Part shown: positions 9,672 to 18,006 of the stretch, piece by piece
How the letters are laid out: each line of letters starts with the position of its first letter
Position numbering within the stretch: the stretch's first letter is position 1
Origin: Aliivibrio salmonicida LFI1238
GTDB taxonomy: Bacteria > Pseudomonadota > Gammaproteobacteria > Enterobacterales > Vibrionaceae
Direction of reading: 5' to 3'
Assembly (NCBI RefSeq): GCF_000196495.1
Contig: NC_011312.1
Location: forward strand, 2,604,001-2,668,000
DNA: 64,000 bases
The notes under the pieces: model-generated
The model's database searches: none
What the model was told of the DNA's origin: nothing
What the model saw: the letters and a program-made list of their open reading frames with translations, nothing else
Made by a program: the position numbers and the translations under genes

Positions 9672-10571
9672 TTATAAAATACCTTTAACAACCTCTGCTA
9701 GTTGATGGAAGGTTTGTAAGCGAGAAGAGCTTGGACGCCATACTAATCCAATGTCTCGAGAGGCTTCTTGACCGGGTGGTTCAACAACAACCAAGTTTTG
9801 ATTATCAAGTAATCCGTGTTTTATCGCCATTTGAGGAATAAAGGTTGTCCCTAATCCATTCGCCACCATTTGCACTAACGTATGCAGACTCGTTGCAGTA
9901 AAAGGGTTGATTTTTTCTTTGCTGGTTAATTTACATGCCGAAACCGCATGCTCTGTTAAACAATGCTCTTTCTCTAATAAGAAAACAAACTCATCAGGTA
10001 ATTCATCGTAACGAATAGGTGTAGAAATAGAATTCACTTGATCTTTACTGATCACCATTTTGAATGGATCAGAACCAACCACCAAACTTTCCATGCCTGA
10101 AATATCAACCGGTAACGCTAAGATAAGAACGTCTAATTGTCCCTGTCTTAATGCGGCCAATAAATTTGTTGTTGTATCTTCTCTTAATAGCAAGGTCAGT
10201 TGTGGATAGCTCTTATTCACTTCTTGTACTAAATCACACAATAAGAAAGGCGCAATCGTCGGAATACAACCAACACGAAGCTGTCCTTGCATTGCATCAC
10301 CCTGACATAGAGAGCCAAGTTCGATTAAATCTTGCCCTTTAGCTAAAAGTTCGCGGCCTTGATCCACAACCTTTTCACCAATTGGAGTAAATATTAATGT
10401 TTTTTTATCACGCTCATATAATGGGCAACCAATCAGCTCTTCAAGGTTCTGTATCCCTTTACTTAATGTTGATTGACTCACAAAACATTTTTCTGCCGCC
10501 TCACCAAAATGGCGAGTTTCATGCAGAGTAATAAAGTAGTGTAACTGTTTTAATGAAGGCCACTTAGTCAT
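9672..10571 (-). CDS. oxyR: Peroxide-sensing LysR-type regulator, OxyR (OxyR2-like)
   Basis: LysR-family activator, 299 residues. A winged helix at residues 5-65 (FGEAAEKCFVSQSTLSKGIQNLE) is followed by the effector domain. The redox pair is present: Cys204 and Cys213, the same nine-residue spacing as Cys199/Cys208 of E. coli OxyR. Glu202 lies two before the peroxide-sensing Cys (EKEHCL), where E. coli has Gly (DGHCL). An acidic residue there is what I recall for Vibrio vulnificus OxyR2, a hypersensitive form that controls Prx2. The divergent peroxiredoxin gene next door fits that pairing. Confidence 0.88.
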   Translation of the reverse strand: MTKWPSLKQLHYFITLHETRHFGEAAEKCFVSQSTLSKGIQNLEELIGCPLYERDKKTLIFTPIGEKVVDQGRELLAKGQDLIELGSLCQGDAMQGQLRVGCIPTIAPFLLCDLVQEVNKSYPQLTLLLREDTTTNLLAALRQGQLDVLILALPVDISGMESLVVGSDPFKMVISKDQVNSISTPIRYDELPDEFVFLLEKEHCLTEHAVSACKLTSKEKINPFTATSLHTLVQMVANGLGTTFIPQMAIKHGLLDNQNLVVVEPPGQEASRDIGLVWRPSSSRLQTFHQLAEVVKGIL

Positions 10572-10719
10572 CGCTTTTCTCGATTACATCAATCTATTTA
10601 ATTCGCTTTTTTCAATCATACCTTTTGTACTATAGTTTGTCCTGTTGAAACAATTTATTGTATTGAAAAACAAAGCCAAACACGAAGTTTGGAAAATCTA
10701 ACTTTTAGGAGATTCAAAA
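10572..10719. promoter_or_regulatory. Divergent oxyR / peroxiredoxin control region
   Basis: These 148 bases between the divergent starts must hold both promoters and, from the gene pairing, an OxyR site. ACTATAG near 10630 recalls part of an OxyR ATAG-type element, but I cannot read a full four-part site with confidence. Confidence 0.45.
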
Positions 10720-11328
10720 ATGGTACTAGTAGGTCGTCAAGCACCAGACTTTACTGCTGCAGCTGTTCTAGGTAACGGCGAGATCGTTGATAGCTTCAAC
10801 TTCAAAGAATTCACTAAAGGTAAGAAAGCGGTAGTATTTTTCTACCCACTAGACTTCACTTTCGTTTGTCCTTCAGAGCTAATCGCTTTTGACAACCGTC
10901 TAGCTGATTTCCAAGCTAAAGGCGCGGAAGTAATTGGTATCTCAATTGATTCACAATTCTCTCACAACGCATGGCGTAACACGGCTATCGAAGATGGCGG
11001 TATTGGTCAAGTTAAGTACCCACTAGTTGCTGACGTTAAGCACGAAATCTGTAAAGCATACGACGTTGAGCATCCAGAAGCTGGTGTTGCTTTCCGTGGT
11101 TCTTTCCTAATCGATGCTGATGGCCTTGTTCGTCATCAAGTAGTTAACGATCTTCCACTAGGTCGTAACATCGACGAAATGCTACGTATGGTAGACGCGC
11201 TAAACTTCCACGAGAAGAATGGTGAAGTTTGTCCAGCACAATGGGAAGAAGGCAAAGCAGGTATGGACGCATCTCCAAAAGGCGTTGCAGCATTCCTATC
11301 TGAACACGCTGACGACCTAAGCAAGTAA
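10720..11328 (+). CDS. Typical 2-Cys peroxiredoxin (AhpC/Prx2-like)
   Basis: Thiol peroxidase that reduces hydrogen peroxide and organic peroxides, 202 residues. The peroxidatic Cys50 lies in DFTFVCPSE and the resolving Cys171 in GEVCPAQW. GGIG at 93-96 corresponds to the GGLG loop of the sensitive type, but the C-terminus (HADDLSK) lacks the matching YF motif, so strong over-oxidation sensitivity is not expected. No ahpF follows, so electrons must come from elsewhere. Codon use looks optimised, which fits high expression. Control by the divergent OxyR is likely. Confidence 0.93.
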   Translation: MVLVGRQAPDFTAAAVLGNGEIVDSFNFKEFTKGKKAVVFFYPLDFTFVCPSELIAFDNRLADFQAKGAEVIGISIDSQFSHNAWRNTAIEDGGIGQVKYPLVADVKHEICKAYDVEHPEAGVAFRGSFLIDADGLVRHQVVNDLPLGRNIDEMLRMVDALNFHEKNGEVCPAQWEEGKAGMDASPKGVAAFLSEHADDLSK

Positions 11329-11450
11329 TTGCTAAGATAGAGTATTTTAAATAAAGTACTCGAATGCACCTACGCTCAACGGTGCATGTGGCTAGAATAT
11401 TAAAAGCGTATAAACGCAGTAGCCTAAAATCAGAAAGTTTGCCTAATACT

Positions 11451-11485
11451 AAAAGCCCTGAAGTTATCTTCAGGGCTTTTTCTTT
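11451..11485 (+). terminator. Terminator downstream of the peroxiredoxin gene
   Basis: A perfect stem AAAAGCCCTGAAG / CTTCAGGGCTTTT with a TTAT loop is followed by T-rich sequence. It lies about 120 bases after the stop codon. Confidence 0.85.
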
Positions 11486-11594
11486 ATTTGAACAAATCTC
11501 TTAATCTGCTCATCAATTTTGACGTACTCTTCACACATCCAAAGTCGACTTTCCCTTACACTAAAAAATTCTCTATTATTTTGACTAAACTCTC

Positions 11595-12338
11595 ATGCCT
11601 ATCCAAATTGAAGTCTGTATCGACAACTTAGAATCTCTGCATAATGCGATAAATGGTGGTGCCGATAGAATTGAGCTTTGCTCTTCCCTTGCTCTCGGTG
11701 GTTTAACACCAAGCTTTGGTTTTATGAAAAAAGCAGCAGCGATCTCTTCTGTTCCGGTTTATGCCATGATCCGTCCTCGTCAAGGCGATTTTCTCTATGA
11801 TAATGATGATATCTCCGCCATGATTGAAGACATTCATGCAGCTAAACTAGCTGGTTTACAGGGCGTTGTATTTGGGGTGCTAAAAGCAAACGGTGATATC
11901 GACATGCCGTTGTCCACTCGATTGATGAAAATAGCGAATGATAATGACTTGGGTGTGACTTTCCACCGTGCTGTAGATCAATGTTCCAATTATAAAAAAG
12001 CGATTGAGAACATTGCTGAGTTAGGTTGTGAGAGAATACTCACGTCAGGATTAGCGGCGAATGCTTATGATGGTATGACAGTATTAAATGATATGGTAAA
12101 ACTGGCTAATGGCCGCTTTAAAATACTTGCAGGAGCTGGTGTCACCGCAGAAAATGCCAAAGAGATCATTGAAAAAACAGGCGTTACTGAAATTCATTTA
12201 TCAGGTAAATCAACACGCCCAAGTAAAATGAAATTGATGCTAGACGGCGTAAAAATGGGGGCCGGTGATTTAGATGATTTTATTGTCCCTGTTACTGACT
12301 CTAAAAAAATCGATGCGGTAAGACAAAACATCAAATAA
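11595..12338 (+). CDS. cutC: CutC family protein (copper homeostasis-linked)
   Basis: A 247-residue TIM-barrel protein of the CutC family. Conserved stretches are [61 protein letters not shown] and the C-terminal EIHLSGKS. The family was first tied to copper tolerance in E. coli, but its biochemical role is not settled. It stands alone, convergent with the ygiW-like gene, and the two share one bidirectional terminator. Confidence 0.92.
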
Positions 12339-12352
12339 ATACACTATAAAAT

Positions 12353-12385
12353 AAAAAGGCCAGAGAATTATCTCTGGCCTTTTTC
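12353..12385. terminator. Bidirectional terminator between cutC and the ygiW-like gene
   Basis: The stem AAAAAGGCCAGAGA / TCTCTGGCCTTTTT with a short loop has A and T tracts on both sides, serving both convergent genes. Confidence 0.88.
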
Positions 12386-12404
12386 ATCGAAAACAATCAG
12401 CTCA

Positions 12405-12770
12405 TTATTTTGCTAGTTGAACCGTATTTACATCAACGGCTGTATGTTTCCATTCTTTATCAACTTCACCTTGAATCACTAATTTTGTTTCAGGCGTTGC
12501 TTCAATGCCATTCCAATCACGATGATCAATCTCAACAATCATCTCACCTGTTGCATCTTTAAATTGATACTCTTCGTCACCTAATGAAGCAACAATATAG
12601 CCAATTAACGTCACTGGTGTATCATCTTTTGCTTCTTTAGCAACTTGAACCGTATTCACTGTAACCGTACTTGGCCCAGTGAAACCACCTTTAACCACTT
12701 GAGTGTTTTGAGCTGCAAACGCACTTGATGATGCCAATACTAATGCACTTACTAATATAATTTTTTTCAT
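12405..12770 (-). CDS. ygiW: YgiW/YdeI family periplasmic OB-fold stress protein
   Basis: A 121-residue exported protein. The signal peptide MKKIILVSALVLASSSAFA ends in a clear signal peptidase I site, and a BOF (bacterial OB-fold) domain follows: GGFTGPS, DDTPVTLIGYIV, YQFKDATGEMIVEIDHRDWNG and VIQGEVDKEWK closely follow E. coli YgiW. I use the ATG at 12770 because it starts the signal peptide; the upstream in-frame start at 12785 is a TTG. Relatives help with tolerance to peroxide, metals and antimicrobial peptides. It is followed upstream by another exported protein gene on the same strand. Confidence 0.85.
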   Translation of the reverse strand: MKKIILVSALVLASSSAFAAQNTQVVKGGFTGPSTVTVNTVQVAKEAKDDTPVTLIGYIVASLGDEEYQFKDATGEMIVEIDHRDWNGIEATPETKLVIQGEVDKEWKHTAVDVNTVQLAK

Positions 12771-12814
12771 TTTATTTATTTCCAATTTGATTAATGAATT
12801 TCTATGACTACATA

Positions 12815-13444
12815 TTAGAAGTAGTAAGCTGAACTCAACATGAATGAAGATGAATTCGCAATATTATCTACTTGGTAGCTTGCTGATGCGCCCAATGCTA
12901 GGTTTGGGATCACCATGTATTCAATGCCTACGCTTGCGATAGCACCAAATACACTTTCTGATTTAGACGTTCCATGTTCATAATCAGAAATTGACTCTTG
13001 ATCTGTTAAATCATTTTCCGTTTCTGTATACGCTGATGAATCATATTTATATTGAGTATACGTTAAACCTAGACCTATTTTTAATTGTAATTTCTCATTG
13101 AAATTATGAAAATAGACTGGTTTCAATGTAAATTGAGTCGCATCTAAATCAGCATTCCACTCGCGTTCTGTTTCTACAGGTGGAACATAAGATAATCTCT
13201 TACTATTAGAGTCATCACTCTCAAATTTCTTATAACCTAGTTCTAAACCAAACTCGTTAAAACGATAACCAACAAAACCACCAAAAGCGGAACTTGAATC
13301 ATCAGGCGTTAGAGACACATTATCTGAAAAAGTCGTAGAGTAATCATGGCTCATGTTTGTTACGCCATATTCTAAGCCTACGTATGGTGCTGCGAATACG
13401 CTTGTTGAGGTTGCAGCCATTAGTAAAAACAAATACTTTTTCAT
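12815..13444 (-). CDS. Outer-membrane beta-barrel protein (OmpA-like small porin fold)
   Basis: A 209-residue protein with signal peptide MKKYLFLLMAATSTSVFA, then an alternating-strand pattern typical of an eight-stranded barrel: PYVGLEYGVTNM, SAFGGFVGYRFNEFGLELGYKKF, FTLKPVYFHNF, LQLKIGLGLTYTQYKYD, SVFGAIASVGIEYMV and ALGASASYQVDNI. It ends in SSAYYF, the C-terminal Phe that the BAM machine recognises. Acidic extracellular-type loops lie between strands. Exact role unknown. It lies 44 bases upstream of the ygiW-like gene on the same strand, so the two may form an operon. Confidence 0.75.
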   Translation of the reverse strand: MKKYLFLLMAATSTSVFAAPYVGLEYGVTNMSHDYSTTFSDNVSLTPDDSSSAFGGFVGYRFNEFGLELGYKKFESDDSNSKRLSYVPPVETEREWNADLDATQFTLKPVYFHNFNEKLQLKIGLGLTYTQYKYDSSAYTETENDLTDQESISDYEHGTSKSESVFGAIASVGIEYMVIPNLALGASASYQVDNIANSSSFMLSSAYYF

Positions 13445-13732
13445 TATAAATTTAATCCTATCGTTATCGTGTTGAGTTTGGTCTTAATTCGCAATATGAA
13501 TACTATAAAGAAGAGATCGTGAAGAAAGTGTGAAGATTCTCTCTATTCAATTTGTATCAATTCATTAAGAATTATTAGACTCGCTCTATAGGTTTTTAAA
13601 TAGCTGTAATAATTTACAGCATCTAAAAAACACATACTTTTTCATCATAAATTCAATACAATAAGAAGAGTTAACGAAGGATGCGTGAAGAGTTATTTAA
13701 TAACTCAATTTATTGATAGGAAATAAGTAGAT

Positions 13733-14659
13733 ATGGCAAAAGATCTCTTTGCAACGTTAGATTTAAACTTACTAAGAACTTTTTTAATTCTCTCTCAAGA
13801 ATTGAATATGCGAAAAGCTTCTGAGCGTTTATTTGTGTCTCAACCCGCAATCAGCCAAGCATTACAAAAGCTGCGTAATCATTTTGATGACGAGCTCTTT
13901 GTGAAAGTTCATCATGGCCTAAAAGCTACGCCATTTTCTGAAGAGTTAGCGGAAAGCATTCACCCTTATCTTGATGGATTATCATCGGTATTAAATACCT
14001 CAAAAAACTTTCAGCCAAGCGAGTTACAACAGACACTAAAAATAGCACTGGCTCCTCAAGTATTGACCTGCCTATCTGGTGCTTTATTTCACGAAATAAG
14101 AGAAAACGCGCCTAATGTCGACTTACAATTATTTAATTGGTCAGCATCAACCTTCAGCGATCTAACCAAAGGAAAGCTAGATATCGCGATTAATTATGAG
14201 TATGACAACGTTCCAAAAGAGCTCATTTCAAGTAACTTAATGACTATTAAAGGCTGTGTGATTGTTAGAACCGATCACCCAATAAAAAAACAAATAGCAA
14301 CCCCTCATGACTTTGAAGGATATGAACTTGCCTCTTTAATTATTCCAGGTTGGAACGATAATAAAAGTCTCGCAGGTAAAGTCTTAGAAAATTTAAATAT
14401 CAAACATAAAATTGGTTTTCGCTCAGAGTTACCAATGGCGTTAATTGATGTTGTTCAACATACTAATATGTATTTTCCTTCAACGTCGTTGTTTCCTACT
14501 CACCAGTACTTAGGCTTAAGGCGCATTGATCTTGCACTGGATCATATTCCTTTAAATTACCCTATTTACAGCTATTACCATCAAAGACATAAGAAAAACG
14601 CGTTGCACTCGTGGCTAAATCAACTCATTACTGATTTATTATCTGATGCCCACCACTAA
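13733..14659 (+). CDS. LysR-family transcriptional regulator
   Basis: A 308-residue regulator with the LysR winged helix at residues 9-68 (DLNLLRTFLILSQELNMRKASERLFVSQPAISQALQ in shortened form: LNLLRTF, RLFVSQPAISQAL) and a periplasmic-binding-like effector domain from about residue 95 (LKIALAPQVLTCLSGALFHE). It groups by eye with the LeuO/NodD-like branch that starts DLNLL. It is divergent from the beta-barrel gene across 288 bases and lies upstream of the YadA-anchor gene, so it may control one of these surface genes. Ligand unknown. Confidence 0.8.
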   Translation: MAKDLFATLDLNLLRTFLILSQELNMRKASERLFVSQPAISQALQKLRNHFDDELFVKVHHGLKATPFSEELAESIHPYLDGLSSVLNTSKNFQPSELQQTLKIALAPQVLTCLSGALFHEIRENAPNVDLQLFNWSASTFSDLTKGKLDIAINYEYDNVPKELISSNLMTIKGCVIVRTDHPIKKQIATPHDFEGYELASLIIPGWNDNKSLAGKVLENLNIKHKIGFRSELPMALIDVVQHTNMYFPSTSLFPTHQYLGLRRIDLALDHIPLNYPIYSYYHQRHKKNALHSWLNQLITDLLSDAHH

Positions 14660-14846
14660 ATACTTATAAATAAAGGGTAAAACAAACCAAATAATAAGCA
14701 GTACTTATTATTGATATAATAACTGGTGATTAGAAAGTAATCACCATTCTCAATATTATTCATTCCATCAAACGGAAACAGATTTATCGGTAAGCAAGGA
14801 CGCTCATTACTAAATCTAATTTATGATTAATATTGAGAGTTATAAA

Positions 14847-15452
14847 ATGAAAAAAACTATTTTAGCACTATCCCTAACTGCCATCTTTTCTTCTTCTGTT
14901 ATGGCAGAAACCATTCAGAACCCAGCAGAACTTCCAGGAATTGACAACTCTATTCCATCTGTATCAGAACGACCAAGTCCTAATTTTGGAAGCACTCCCG
15001 ACTGGGGACTAGGTCCAACTCAACCACCGATGGACGATAATTCACCTGAGCGACCTCAACCTCAAGTTCCGGTGCAACCACCAATGGATGACTCTCCAGA
15101 TTGGGGAATTCCACACACAACTGACGGTGAACGCATTACCACACTAGAAAATGACTTTAAAACGATAGCAGAAGAAAACAACCGTCGCTTCAACGAGCAA
15201 GATGAAAAAATCGATGGTGTTCGTGCAGGCTTACATGCGGTCGCCAATGCGCGTCCATTTGTAACTAATGGTGAATTCGCGATAGGTGCTGGCGTCGGTT
15301 TCTCGGGTTCTAAAGAGGCATTAGCACTGGGTGGTGCTTATGGTATCAATGAGAAATTGAGTGTTTCTGGTACTTTCCATTATGAATCATCTGGCAGCTA
15401 CTCATCATCAGATGTTGCTGGCGGTGTTGGTGTTCAATACAGCTTTAAATAA
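14847..15452 (+). CDS. Small YadA-anchor (trimeric autotransporter-like) surface protein
   Basis: A 201-residue protein. The signal peptide MKKTILALSLTAIFSSSVMA is followed by a Pro/Asp-rich stretch (about residues 25-95) with imperfect repeats (TQPPMDDNSPE and VQPPMDDSPDWG), a short coiled coil (ERITTLENDFKTIAEENNRRFNEQ shortened: ITTLENDFKTIAEENN), then a YadA-type C-terminal anchor starting DGVRAGLHAVANARPF and ending VGVQYSFK. The ATG at 14847 has GAGAG upstream; an ATG at 14823 would precede the signal peptide. Trimeric autotransporters are normally far longer, so this is nearly just stalk and anchor. Confidence 0.72.
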   Translation: MKKTILALSLTAIFSSSVMAETIQNPAELPGIDNSIPSVSERPSPNFGSTPDWGLGPTQPPMDDNSPERPQPQVPVQPPMDDSPDWGIPHTTDGERITTLENDFKTIAEENNRRFNEQDEKIDGVRAGLHAVANARPFVTNGEFAIGAGVGFSGSKEALALGGAYGINEKLSVSGTFHYESSGSYSSSDVAGGVGVQYSFK

Positions 15453-15461
15453 ATAACTCTC

Positions 15462-15492
15462 GCCCCACCAAGGATTGGTAGGGCACTTTTTT
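15462..15492 (+). terminator. Terminator after the YadA-anchor gene
   Basis: The stem GCCCcACCAA / TTGGTaGGGC with a three-base loop is followed by CACTTTTTTA, ten bases after the stop. Confidence 0.8.
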
Positions 15493-15575
15493 ATTATTCC
15501 CCCCCTCCCCATCAAAACAATTAAAAATTAAACAAAGCACGGATGCTTTTAAACTATTATGAGAGAGTATCCAAG

Positions 15576-16058
15576 ATGAAAAAAACACACCTAGTCCTTG
15601 CTATCGCAACTTTATTCAGTGCAAATACATTTGCTAATAACATCCATATATCACCAGAAATTAAGATTGGTCCTTATGGTGGTTTTGGTATTCAAGCAGG
15701 TGTGACTGATGCACTTGGTTTCGATGCTGCCTATGTAAGTTATGGTCGCACGGTTTATAGCAGTTCAATGTATGACGAAACCATAGATTCATATCGTTTT
15801 GGTGTTCAACAGATGTTTGGTTCAGCAAAAATACACGGTGTGCAATTTGAAGTCGGAGTTGCTAACTATGATGGTAAAAAAACCAAAAGTGGAGATACAA
15901 CAAAAGAAAGTACATTAGGTTCAAGCCTTGGCGCGGCTTATGTTTTCCAAGCAACTGAGCAAGTAGGCTTAAGAGCTGGTATTGATCTTAACTATTTCCC
16001 AATGAGTGATACTTATATTCCTTATGATTTATCGACTAACTTTAATATTGGTAAGTAG
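15576..16058 (+). CDS. Small exported beta-barrel-like protein
   Basis: A 160-residue protein with signal peptide MKKTHLVLAIATLFSANTFA, then Gly- and aromatic-rich strands (IKIGPYGGFGIQAGVTDALGF, VSYGRTVYSSSMYD, YRFGVQQMF, AAYVFQATEQVGLRAGIDLNYF) suggesting a small outer-membrane barrel. It ends NFNIGK, without the usual terminal Phe, so either the fold or the C-terminus is atypical. The ATG at 15576 is chosen for its signal peptide and the GAGAG before it. An IS630 element lies about 60 bases downstream. Function unknown. Confidence 0.6.
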   Translation: MKKTHLVLAIATLFSANTFANNIHISPEIKIGPYGGFGIQAGVTDALGFDAAYVSYGRTVYSSSMYDETIDSYRFGVQQMFGSAKIHGVQFEVGVANYDGKKTKSGDTTKESTLGSSLGAAYVFQATEQVGLRAGIDLNYFPMSDTYIPYDLSTNFNIGK

Positions 16059-16120
16059 TTAATGATAAGTTTTCGAGAATGAAGATTTCGCCTTTACCAT
16101 ATATCCATATATCCATATGG

Positions 16121-17192
16121 TATTAAAATGAGTATTTTAACGTCAGTGTCTATATCATAATGAAAGCAGTTAATCCTTTAACAGACAATGAAAAAATAAC
16201 CCTAAAAGAAGCGATCGCTAATCATCCAAAAAATAGAGTAAGAATACGAGCACATGCGATTATTCTCAGTGATAAAGGCTACTCTATTTTAGCGTTAACT
16301 GATATTTTAGACGCTAAATTTGAGACCATATCGTCATGGATAGACCATTGGGAAGCCTGTGGAATGCTCGGATTGTATGACGCTGTTCGTATAGGTAGAA
16401 AACCTATTTACACAGAAGCAGAAGTATATCGTTTGAAGTCATTGGTTGATGAAGAGCCACATCAACTTAAACGAGCACAAGCAATACTTGAAGAAGAAAC
16501 AGGTAAAAAATCCAGCTTAGACACTATTAAACGAAATATAAAAAAAGTGATTACAGTTACAAAAGAGCCCGACACTCATTAAAGTTAAAGCGTGACGATA
16601 TGAAATTCAATAATTTCAGTAATATATTGAATTCATTGATTGAAATGGAACGTACGAATAAATGTGAACTCTTTTATTTTGATGAGTCAGGCTTTAGTCA
16701 GAAATCTAATCTTCCTTATTGTTGGGGACCTATCGGTGTTCAATCGCTAAGGCCTGCTCATTCACACAGCAAACGGCTCAATGTTCTTGGCTTCTTAAGT
16801 AGACAAGGTAAATTGAGTTTTCAAACAACGGAAGGAAGAGTAACTACCGATACAGTAATTGATGCATTTGAGCACTTTATCAACGCACGAAAAAACGATA
16901 AGCCATGCTTTATTATCTTAGATAATGCCTCTTTTCATAGGTCAGCAAAATTTAAACAAAAATTGCATGAGTGGTTGATGAATGATGTATTAGTTTGTTA
17001 TCTACCACCGTACTCTCCAGAGCTCAATATCATTGAGATATTGTGGAAGAAAGTAAAATATGAATGGTTACCATGTGAAGCGTTCAAAACGTTTGAAGAC
17101 CTCAGTATTAACATCAAAAACATATTAAATTATTACGGCGAAAAATTCACAATAACTTTTGCGTGACTACTTATGACATTTACTTTTTAATA
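16121..17192 (+). mobile_element. IS630-family insertion sequence (ends approximate)
   Basis: An element of about 1.07 kb encoding an IS630/Tc1-type transposase. The ends carry an imperfect inverted repeat: GGTATTAAAA at 16119-16128 on the left is matched by TTTTAATACC at 17185-17194 on the right. If the TA inside GGTA and TACC is the duplicated target, as usual for this family, the element runs 16121-17192. It sits downstream of the small barrel gene and does not visibly break a gene. Confidence 0.72.
16160..17166 (+). CDS. IS630-family transposase, two frames joined by a likely -1 frameshift
   Basis: The first frame (16160-16582) codes for 140 residues with the helix-turn-helix part (ILSDKGYSILALTDIL, FETISSWIDHWEACGMLGLYD). 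The second frame, with its own ATG at 16600 (16600-17166), codes for the DDE catalytic part: YFDESGFSQ, FIILDNASFHRS and YLPPYSPELNIIEILWKKVK. The heptamer A AAA AAA followed by G at 16540-16546 is in the right phase for -1 slippage. Reading on in the -1 frame gives KKSDYSYKRARHSLKLKRDD straight into the second part, so one protein of about 335 residues is made by programmed frameshifting. A plain disabling mutation is the alternative. Confidence 0.8.
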
Positions 17193-17220
17193 CCAACCAC
17201 ATATTAATTAAACAGATACA

Positions 17221-17258
17221 AAAATGGCGCGGCTTTGTAATAAAGCAGCGCCATTTTT
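17221..17258. terminator. Terminator between the IS630 element and the surface-repeat gene
   Basis: The stem AAAATGGCGC / GCGCCATTTT, extended by GGCTTT/AAAGC pairing, has A/T runs on both sides. It lies 20 bases after the stop of the minus-strand gene. Confidence 0.8.
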
Positions 17259-17278
17259 ATTTAATTTTTTAAATCAAC

Positions 17279-17839
17279 TTACATCGCAAAGTTTACGAAT
17301 GGAAAGCAAGGTAGGAAACCGTTTTCCGCACAGTTGATAAGACCGATCTGAACACCTTTAATGTCAGATGTCATATTAAATAAACCAACTTGAACATGTG
17401 AATCATTTGAAAGGTTTGCAACACCAACATCAACCATTGTGTAACCTTCTGAGTAGTTTACTGCAGAAAGGTTAGCACCAGTCACATCGTTCGTAATGTT
17501 AACAAAACCTAAGTTAGCACCAACATCTTCGCCTTTATGCCAATTGAATAAGCCAAAAGATGCGCCCGTCATGTTGCCATTAACTTTGTTTGCACCAATA
17601 AACAGAGGGAAGTTAACACCAGTTAAATTATCACTTTCAGACATACCTAATGCGAAATCAACACCAGTTACATCACCCGTTTTGCCATGTAAAGCGGCAA
17701 GGCGAACACCTTTAACTTCACTTGCTGCAGGGGCATTAAAGCCATTTAATGATGAGAACATCACAGGCGTACTATCAGCCATTACTGCTGATGACATTAA
17801 CGATAATGCAGCACACGTACCAACTAAAACTTTATTCAT
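17279..17839 (-). CDS. Exported surface-repeat protein (LA_2272-like repeats)
   Basis: A 186-residue protein with signal peptide MNKVLVGTCAALSLMSSAVMA. The mature part is built from short repeats of roughly 20 residues with the core G-x-x-(F/L)-(G/A)-(L/x)-x-N: GVDFALGMS, GVNFPLFIG, GASFGLFNW, GANLGFVNI, GANLSAVNY, VQVGLFNMTS, GVQIGLINC. This pattern recalls the surface-repeat family known from LA_2272 of Leptospira and found in vibrios. The end ENGFLPCFPFVNF is typical of such proteins. The ATG at 17839 has AAGGGA upstream. Function unknown. Confidence 0.65.
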   Translation of the reverse strand: MNKVLVGTCAALSLMSSAVMADSTPVMFSSLNGFNAPAASEVKGVRLAALHGKTGDVTGVDFALGMSESDNLTGVNFPLFIGANKVNGNMTGASFGLFNWHKGEDVGANLGFVNITNDVTGANLSAVNYSEGYTMVDVGVANLSNDSHVQVGLFNMTSDIKGVQIGLINCAENGFLPCFPFVNFAM

Positions 17840-18006
17840 AATATTTCCCTTCATTATTTTAGGATTACTAAGATCTATTTATTCGATTTATATATCTCAT
17901 GCATCGCATAAAGTTTATGCAATAGTTCATAATATACTCTGTTCGAATGATAAATAAAGGTTCTCATTCAAAATATCTATTGGATTATTATATTTAAGTC
18001 AATCAC

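Noticed and set aside
16096..16118. Repeated ATATCC units before the IS630 left end
   Set aside because: The repeat is only about three short units and could be chance in AT-rich DNA.
17496..17957. A 153-codon plus-strand frame opposite the surface-repeat gene
   Set aside because: The minus-strand gene has a signal peptide, ribosome site and family repeats; the plus-strand frame has none of these.
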